From the NCBI RefSeq assembly GCF_011386835.1, contig NC_088796.1:71251468-71315467 (forward strand): DNA of 64,000 nucleotides. The letters are read 5' to 3'. This DNA comes from Chrysemys picta bellii (Eukaryota; Chordata; Testudines; Emydidae). Of this stretch, positions 57,164 through 64,000 are shown piece after piece; the first letter of the stretch is position 1; every line of letters begins with the position of its first letter. Made by a program: the position numbers and the translations under genes. The notes beneath the pieces are model-generated. The model made no database searches. It saw nothing but the letters and a program-made list of their open reading frames with translations, and was not told the DNA's origin.

Positions 57164-59241
57164 AGAGTACTCCACACATCCAGGATAAAGCCAATAATGG
57201 TGTAAAAGGTTCAGAAAATTCCTAAAACACAATACTGAGCTTGAGACTCTAAAGTGGGATGAAAAAGCATGACTGGTTCTGGCAAATCCTTGGAAGAACG
57301 GATCATAAAAATGGGTATGTTCTGCTGGGTAATGCTGTTGGACATTGTGGTTCCCTTGTACACACTCATAATTTCCTGCTGTGGAACTCCAACCATATGA
57401 GCCTATTGTGGAAGTTATATATTCATTCCTTGGTCCAAACTTTTGTTTCTAAATTTCTTGCGCTAGTAACGTTATAGCTTACCCCATTAAAAGGCACATT
57501 TTGTCACAAATGGCAAACATCAGTTGGTATTTATGCACCCCTATCTCACATTGCTTTGCGCCTTAACATCTCAATGGGTGCAGGAATAAAGGACTGATGG
57601 ACAAGGTGGAGGTGCTGAAATCCTTCTCTGTGACCCTGGTGCTTGAGAACTCTTTTTGCCTTTACCCATCTATTATGCCACAATCATGCAATTAAATTGT
57701 ATCTATGAGCTATTTTTTTAAAAAAAGACAAGGTTGCTGAAAAACAATTTACCCGCAATGCTCTCCCTCCACTAAAGCAACACTAGCCATTCTTCAGACA
57801 CCAAGGTTCTCTGCTGCTTCAGTCATCCACCTAGAAAGAGAAAACAGAAATAGAAACTTGCCATCTACAGGAAGGGATTGTGGGGGCATATTTCAACTTG
57901 GAGAGAGGGAGGAGGACGGCACGCCGGGGCATGGAGCTATGCTGATCATGAATGTCTATCCCTGGCTTTTTGACATACATAAAAAGGCCTTTAACTACTT
58001 AGCAGCAGAGATTTCTTGTGACTCCACAATGAATCAGTCATTACGTTCAGAGACCTATAGGCAATGTCAAAATTAGTCCAGACATTTACCTACAAAAATA
58101 CATTTAGAAACACCTTGGGTCATTTTTATGCCAAACCTTTGTAGAAGGATAACTTGTTGTGTACAGGCTTTTCAGGGCCATTATTTAATTGTGAGCTGTT
58201 TGCTTTTGGTTTAGTCACTCACCCAGTAAAAAGTCTTATGTTCATTCAACCGCACATGTCTGTATGTGTTTGTGCACATACAGGTACACATACATTTACA
58301 GACAGGAAACAATTGGAAAGAAATCTCCCATGATCCACAGAATTCAGAAATAATATTGACAGTACCTGGTTTAATTCTCTCACTAGAAGGCTTTTGGCCA
58401 CTAGACTTTGTTTTCATGAGCTTTAGCCGCTGGGCCAAGAATTTTACCTCCGAATGGTATTTTGAGACTTCTGCCCCATCTCCACCCTTCTTTTCTTGAC
58501 TGACACCTGGGCAGCAGATGGTGTAAATGGCCCACAATACATTAGTTAAATTAATGTAAAAATCCTTTCAGATTGCTGACTTCCTTGGTACTGCACCTTG
58601 TGGCACCAATAGCTGGTCAGGGAGAATGACAGCACTTGAAACTGATTGAGACTGAATTTTTCTGGACTGGGTTTTGGTGACATGAGGGCATTTGTGGAAT
58701 TGACATAGGAGTCTGTGTAGGACGGGGAATGACTTACCTCTCCACATCGTTGACACTATGCCCTGGAACTGCTGTTCAGTTGCTCTCAGAATGAGATATT
58801 GTAATCATAGATTCCTCTTATACTTTTTCTTCCTTTCCACTACAGTTAGGAGCTAGGGTCTTCCTACCATTTCCCCTCTCTTTCTTTCATCTCTACTGAT
58901 CCCCAGTGCAGGATGTGTGTGTCCAGGGAAGGAGGTATAGCTAAGTGCCTACACCGAGAAAGACGCTGTTTTCTTGGCCTGGACTGATGGGGAAACCCTG
59001 GTCGATGTAGAACTAATATTGACACCACAGACCTCTTCAGAGATTGTTCTTTGTATGCATTGTAACCAATAATACTGAGCAGAGCAGCGGTGGTATTGAT
59101 AGTAGGATTCCCTTCTACTTCAGGCTTCTCAATGAACTACAAGCAGCAGTATGGCCCATGAGGCCGGGCCCCATAGAAAAGGCTCTAATTTCTCTTTTTT
59201 TCACTCTCTGACAGGCTTCCAGTGTATCTTACTGTGGTGGA

Positions 59242-59533
59242 CAGGGGCGGCTCTATGTTTTTTGCCGACCCAAGCACGGCAGGCAGGCAGTTTTCAGCGG
59301 CGCGGTCCGCTGGTCACGCGGATTCGGCAGCATGCCTGCGGGAGGTCCACCGGTGCCGCGCCATCGGCGTACCCGGTGCCGAATTGCCGCCGAAGCCACG
59401 GGACCGGCGGACCTCCTGCAGGCACGCTGCTGAAAGCCGCCTGCCTGCCACCCTCACAGCGACCGGCAGGCCGCCCCCTGCGGCTTGCCGCCCCAAGCAC
59501 GCGCTTGCTGTGCTGGTGCCTGGAGCCGCCCCT
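59242..59533 (+). mobile_element. Non-autonomous hAT element (family 1, copy 4)
   Basis: The ends CAGGGGCGGCTC and GAGCCGCCCCTG are perfect inverted complements. The 8-bp duplication GTGGTGGA is exact at 59234-59241 and 59534-59541. The right part has CCCCAAGCACGCGCTTGC and GCTGGTGCCTGGAGCC, shared with copies 1 and 2. The interior is a CpG-rich foldback in which CGGGAGGTCCACCGG at the left pairs with CCGGCGGACCTCCTG at the right. The 116- and 131-codon plus-strand frames run through it and are not genes. Confidence 0.93.
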
Positions 59534-59541
59534 GGTGGTGG

Positions 59542-60867
59542 ACTAGCTTATAAGAGTGAGCTCTGGAGATAATCCTTCACCAAGATACAGAACGCACAGA
59601 TTGGGGTCAGGATGGGTGTGAAATTACATTGTGTTTATACTACTACTGTAAAGTTCCAGTTTGCTTGCATTATGAAGGCCATAAGCAAAAGAAGTGTCAA
59701 TCCTGGGCACAATGTGGGAATTCAAACTCTAACATAAACACAGTTTCTCTTAGTTCCATAGCTGGTCCCACACGCTCTTGCAAGGCCTGCAGTTGTGAAG
59801 GGGAGTGGGAGGGTGGGGGGGACAGGAGGGTTCAGCCTATTATCCATGAAATTGGAGAAAGAGATTGTATTTTTACCAGTCCAACGTAAATTAATGCAAT
59901 TTGCATTTCACCATTTTCCATGAAAACCAAAGGCAGACTTTTTCAGGCACAGAACTGCTATTTTGCTACAAAAAGCTGCTTTCACTGTAGAAGGAAGGGA
60001 ATTTCAATTAGTAATGTCCATGTTAAGAATGTCTTGTATTCAGTGGTTTACAGCTCCTGGCTCTTAAAATGGTGGCATATGTTGGTAACTCTGCTTTTTT
60101 TTTTTAATGACCTGCTGCATCAGACCCCAGCCTATGATATAGCATACTAGAAAGTAACATGATAGGTAAATCTAAACTGTAGTTGTTTTCACAGATCATT
60201 AACAAGCAGCAAAATGCGTAAAATCATATCTGGCATTTGATGTGAATATCTGGCTCTATTGTGCCAGTAAGGCATTGGAGCATGTTGGATACATGAGTTC
60301 TGGGAGCATAGTGCTTCCTGGGTCATCCCACCATGCAGGGGCAATGCTTCTATCCCTGAAGGAAATACAGTGCGTACTGCCCTCTGTGTCTGGTGCAGAT
60401 GGGGACAGAACTATGGCTCTGCCTCCTTCCCTCTTCCTCTGGGACAAAGGCTGTGCTTGTGCTGTCCTGCAGCTGAGGAATGTGGGCATGTGGGTGTGGG
60501 CTGGTCACAATTGAGCCCATTTGTAGTGCAATTTTCCATTTGTCTTAATACTAAAGATGCTGCTGGCTTTTACAAAAAATTGTTTTAGTACATTTGGTCT
60601 TTGAAGACACTTTGTGGCCAGAAATATTGCTGCACCTGTGGCCTTGTTCCATCCTACATGCTTGTGAGCATTGTTGTTAGCATAATGTGCGGATGCATTA
60701 GCTGCTGCCTTTTTCAAGATACCTCAGGGTACCAAACTAGTAAAAAGGGAGCAATAAAGAAGAAGGAAACACCTGAGCCAACTATGAGTTCCAAAACTAC
60801 ACTGGAATAGAATGCTACAAGCAGCAGGACATAAATAGGATTACACTCGCACTATGTTTAATTGACA
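59542..60867. other. Unassigned intergenic sequence
   Basis: No gene or transposon recognised. A 90-codon frame at 60242-60514 overlaps others on both strands and has no domain. Confidence 0.45.
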
Positions 60868-62300
60868 TGGAATATAGGAACACAGGAATTGCCATATCCA
60901 ATTTGACCAATCATTTCATCCCATCCAGCATCCTGCCTCTGACACTGTCAATTATTACATTTCAGAGAAAACTTCCAGAAACCAGACAATTGATATTTAT
61001 GGAATAACCTTCTGCTCTGAAGTATAGGGTTTTATATCTAGTCCAGTTTTTTTACTTGGTCTAATCTGGTTGTTATTACCCATAAAAATGTCTAATCTTT
61101 TTAAATCTTATTAAGCTGTTGGCCTCAACGGTACCTTGCGGCAGTGAGTTCCAAACGTTAGCTGTGTTTTGTGGAAAGAAAGTAGTTTTTTTAAATCGGG
61201 TTCTAAATTGTTTACCATACATTTTAATTAAAATGTGCTTGACTTATCTTTCTACTGTTTGTTATTGTGTATACCTCTATTGTTGTCCCGTCTTACTTGT
61301 CTCCTCTCTAAATAAACAGCCCCAATTTATTTCTCTCTTTTGTCATACGCAAGTCTTCCCATGCCTCTAATCAATTTTGTTGCTCATCTATGAACTCCCT
61401 ATACTTATGTTGTATCCTTTTGAGATAGACTGGCTAGCTCTGAACATGGTATTTCAGGTCAGGGTACACTATTGATTTATATTGTGTTATAAATTATATT
61501 TTCAGTATTTTCTTTCCCATTCTTTATACATTTGTCAGCGTGGCCTTTTTTTGGCAAAACTGGGCATTTGTCCCGTATTGCTCTTGCCAACTGATTATCA
61601 GGGGCACAGAGGAACATGCAGGGGGAGGAGGGAGAGGCAACGCTAGCCTCGCATGGGAGGGAGGGCTCAGAAGAACAGCTTGGGCTGGGCTGGCCACGGG
61701 TGGGCGGCAGGGGGGTTCAGGCTGTCCCACGCGCGGAGAGGTGAGGGGGCCTCTGGCTGTCCCCGTGTGGGCGGACGGCAGGGAGGGCCGGGGCCGGCCC
61801 TGCGCAGGGAGGGGGGTCTTCGGTCAGCCCCTAGGGTGTTCTGTTTTCCCTTTGGGAAAATATGGTCACCTGATTTGTTAGGTCCCTCTACATTTCTTCA
61901 AACTCTTCTCCAGTCTTATAGCAACTGCTAATTGTGCCACCTCATTGTTCAACCCCTTTTCTAGATCACTGGTAACTATATTAAATACCCCCAGTCCTGG
62001 CATGAAATCTTTTGTAACTCTATCATTACCCTCTTGGAATATTGAAAATTGACCATTTATTATTTCTTTTTGTTTTCTATTTTTAGCCCGTTTCTAACAC
62101 ATGACAGTACTTTAATTTTCAGATTGTAGGTATTTGGTTTCTTTTATATCTTCTTGTTGGATGCTTTTGACATGAAAGTTGCATGTTTTTGATAAATACC
62201 ACCGTCCAGTCCTAATGATGTGTTGCTCCTTCATTTATCAATCTTATACAGTTTTTACAAATCATTACTGTTTTTATTATATTTAATTAGTCTTTTGATT
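60868..62300 (-). mobile_element. Ancient CR1-like LINE, split by a GC-rich insertion
   Basis: The minus-strand order is that of a CR1 3' region. The plus-strand text near 61110-61180 (TGGCCTCAACGGTACC, AGTGAGTTCCAAACG) and 61260-61400 (CTCCTCTCTAAATAAACAG) corresponds to the ORF2 end seen in other sauropsid CR1 copies. 61876-62230 has CACCTCATTGTTCAACCCC, TCTAGATCACTGG and ATTGAAAATTGACCATTTAT, resembling the region just after the RT core. No open frame remains. The copy is far more decayed than the other CR1s, and class assignment rests on order and remembered consensus. Confidence 0.6.
61536..61873. mobile_element. GC-rich insertion in the ancient LINE, possible hAT element
   Basis: The left edge CAGCGTGGCC and right edge GGTCACCTG are weakly inverted. 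CCCTTTGGGAAAATATGGTC precedes the right edge. The interior is G-rich with repeated CTGTCCC/GGGCGG motifs. The 92- and 113-codon frames inside are glycine/arginine-rich and not genes. I could not read an exact 8-bp duplication (ACATTTGT versus TGATTTGT, 6 of 8). Confidence 0.5.
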
Positions 62301-62302
62301 AG

Positions 62303-62763
62303 CGCTGGGTAACTATTTTACTATAACTAAATTTGCTGAAAAATTCAATTTTTGGAATGATCAAAACTATTTAAATTTGGGTTGAATTTGGAAAAAAGCT
62401 TTGGCTAAATAAGAGACAAAATTGAAAAAGTTGAAATGGTTTGTTTCTACACTTTTGAAACAAATGTCTTGAAGCATTATTTTGAAATCAAAAGTCATCT
62501 TGAAATTTAGATAGATTTTAATTTAAAAAAAAAGTAACAAAACAACCAGAAACAACCTAACTGAAAAAACAAATTATATCTAAAAATTGACTTGTTTGAC
62601 CCAAAATGAAATTTATTTTGTTTTGGCAAGAAAAAACAAAAATTTTCAATTTGAACCTAACCAAATTTTGGTTTTGATTTTCAATTTGAAACTAACCAAA
62701 TTTTATTTTTGATTTTTCCAGTTCAGCCACCCCAAACAGAAAAATCAATTATTCACTCAGCTC
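62303..62763. mobile_element. AT-rich inverted-repeat element (MITE-like)
   Basis: The left end AGCGCTGGGTAACTATTTTA and right end AATCAATTATTCACTCAGCTCT are imperfect inverted complements. The interior is a dense run of AAAATT/TTTTGGTT motifs, including two direct copies of TTTTCAATTTGAA near 62642 and 62678. No coding sequence. Confidence 0.55.
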
Positions 62764-63039
62764 TACATTGTGTGCTCAAATTCCCTCTTCTGACTTTAGA
62801 TTTTTCTTATGAGATTCTATGGCATCTTCTAAGCATAGCGCTACTCCCTTCTCACCTCTACATTTCTCTATAATATATATAGTATCTATATAAATATGTA
62901 TATTAATTATTTAACTCCTTTGTATGACACTTTATTACTATCCAAGAATTTGATCTCAACCTGTCCCCACCTCAGCACAGTTGTAACTTCTTTCCTATCC
63001 ATTGCTGAATACAGAGATACCTTTGTATTATTAATAGGC
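62764..63039. other. Unassigned sequence
   Basis: Short AT-rich stretch with a TATATATAG-type run near 62872. Nothing recognisable. Confidence 0.45.
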
Positions 63040-64000
63040 TGTCAAGCAATTGAACAAATTAATCATGATTAATCGTGCTGTTAAACAATAATAGAATACC
63101 ATTTATTTAAATATTTTGGATGTTTTCTACATTTTCAAATATATTGATTACAGTTACAACACAGAATACAAAGTGTACAGTGCTCACTTTATATTTTTGA
63201 TTACAACAATTTGCACTGTAAAAAATAAAAGAAATAGTATATTTCAATTCACCTAATACAAGTACTGTAGTGCAATCTCTTTATCATGAAAGTTGAATTT
63301 ACAAAATATAGAATTATGTAAAAATAAAAAAAAACTGGATTCAAAAACAAAACAATGTAAAACATTAAGTCCACTCAGTCTGATTTCAGCCAATCACTCA
63401 GACAAAAAAGTTTGGTTACAATTTGCAATAGATAATGCTGCCTCCTTCCTGTTTACAATGTTACCTGAAAGTGAGAACAGGCATTCACATGGCACTGTTG
63501 TAGCCGGCATTGCAAGATATTTACATGCCAGATGTGCTAAAGATTCATATGTCCCTTCATGCTTCGGGCACCATTCTAGTGGATTTGCGTCCATGCTGAT
63601 GACGGGTTCTGCTCGATTATGATACAAAGCATGTTCATTTTCATCATCTGAGTCAGATGCCATCAGCAGAAGGTTGATTTTCTTTTTTGGTGGTTCAGGT
63701 TCTGTAGTTTCTGCATCTGAGTGTTGCTCTGTTAAGACTTCTGAAAGCATGCTCCACACCTCATCCCTCTCAGATTTCAGACGGCACTTCAGATTCTTAA
63801 ATGTTGGGTCAAGTGCTGTAGCTATTTTTAGAAATCTCATAATAGTACCTTCTTTGCATTTTGTCAAATCTGCTGTGAAAGTGTTCTTAGAACAAACATG
63901 TGCTGGGTCACCAGCCAAGACTACTATAACATGAAATATATGGCAGAATGCAGGTAAAACAGAACAGGAGACATACAATTCTCCCCAAAGGAGTTCAGTC
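63040..64000 (-). mobile_element. hAT element with transposase remnant, copy 2 (cut by window end)
   Basis: It begins AGGCTGTCAAGCAATTG with ATTAATCATGATTAATCGTG. It follows copy 1 (15086-16606) base for base with modest divergence, but has neither the CR1 tail nor the LTR found there. The coding part (63394-63978) is on the minus strand. The element continues beyond the window. Confidence 0.85.
63394..63978 (-). pseudogene. hAT transposase C-terminal half
   Basis: A 194-codon minus-strand frame. Residues read FLKIATALDPTFKNLKCRLK, a hAT region upstream of the dimerisation domain. An acidic spacer (EPEPPKKKINLLLMASDSDD) follows, then LAHLACKYLAMPATTVPCEC and LFSLSGNIVNRKEAALS, the C-terminal dimerisation motif. 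Such proteins resemble ZBED-type hAT transposases. The first about 45 residues and everything upstream are not intact in the window, so activity is unlikely. The ordered motifs and the second copy at 15638 make the family call secure. Confidence 0.85.

Larger units (their letters stand above)
55042..59233. other. Mostly unassigned intergenic sequence
   Basis: It contains a TG microsatellite at about 56154-56183 and a fold-back at 57066-57163, both listed separately. No protein frame above 108 codons. The 100-codon frame at 56580-56882 and the 108-codon frame at 58211-58537 lie opposite other frames and carry no domain. Confidence 0.5.

Noticed and set aside
59151..59572. Frames of 116 and 131 codons
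   Set aside because: They cross the CpG-rich hAT miniature element 59242-59533, whose ends and duplication explain the sequence.
1..64000. CRISPR arrays, bacterial operons or phage modules
   Set aside because: No regularly spaced direct repeats with unique spacers and no prokaryotic gene density. All evidence indicates vertebrate nuclear DNA.

Overview
This window looks like reptile, most probably turtle, nuclear DNA. The interspersed repeats point that way: CR1 LINEs ending in short ATTCTATG-type tails, tRNA-headed SINEs with a CR1-like 3' part, Penelope-like retroelements carrying GIY-YIG endonuclease coding sequence, several hAT families, and LTRs of the type common in turtle assemblies. 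The species assignment is inference from repeat content. I see no intact host protein-coding gene, no rRNA or functional tRNA gene, no CRISPR array and no bacterial operon structure. Most open reading frames are either chance frames or remnants of transposon proteins, so the window is best read as an intergenic or intronic stretch.

Layout. 1-6.7 kb is mostly unassigned AT-rich sequence with an old inverted-repeat element and degenerate tandem repeats. 6.7-15 kb holds hAT-type non-autonomous elements: 6692-7003, 8458-8693, 9748-10115, 12372-13396 and 14104-14665. Five have 8-bp target duplications that can be read on both sides, and the 12372 copy has a 7 of 8 match. There is also a mariner-like miniature element and a small tandem Penelope terminal-repeat insertion with a 12-bp duplication. 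15.1-16.6 kb is a hAT element with transposase remnant, hit by a CR1 tail and by an LTR. 20.1-21.5 kb is a solo LTR with a 5-bp duplication, itself carrying a tRNA-SINE and a hAT miniature element. Two related solo LTRs, each with its own 5-bp duplication, lie at 24.2-25.4 and 41.5-42.7 kb. CR1 fragments lie at 25.7-26.5 (minus), 40.0-41.0 (plus), 52.8-53.9 (minus) and, much older, 60.9-62.3 kb (minus).

The most structured locus is 33.0-35.15 kb. One Penelope-like element has inserted into another, with an 11-bp duplication at the junctions. Both retain parts of the GIY-YIG coding region, and their terminal repeats are arranged head to head. Next to it, 35.83-36.79 kb is a GC-rich array of roughly 231-bp units, each able to fold back on itself. 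37.3-38.6 kb combines an LTR piece, a gag fragment (SCAN-like region) and half of another hAT-like repeat. The window ends inside a second copy of the 15-kb hAT transposase element.

Nothing here works together as a pathway. What the window shows is a record of nested insertions whose order can be read from target duplications. I found no convincing evidence for an undescribed functional system. The best candidates for follow-up are the fold-back Penelope terminal repeats with hammerhead-like boxes, and the hAT families whose interiors are variable-length GC-rich tandem or palindromic arrays.
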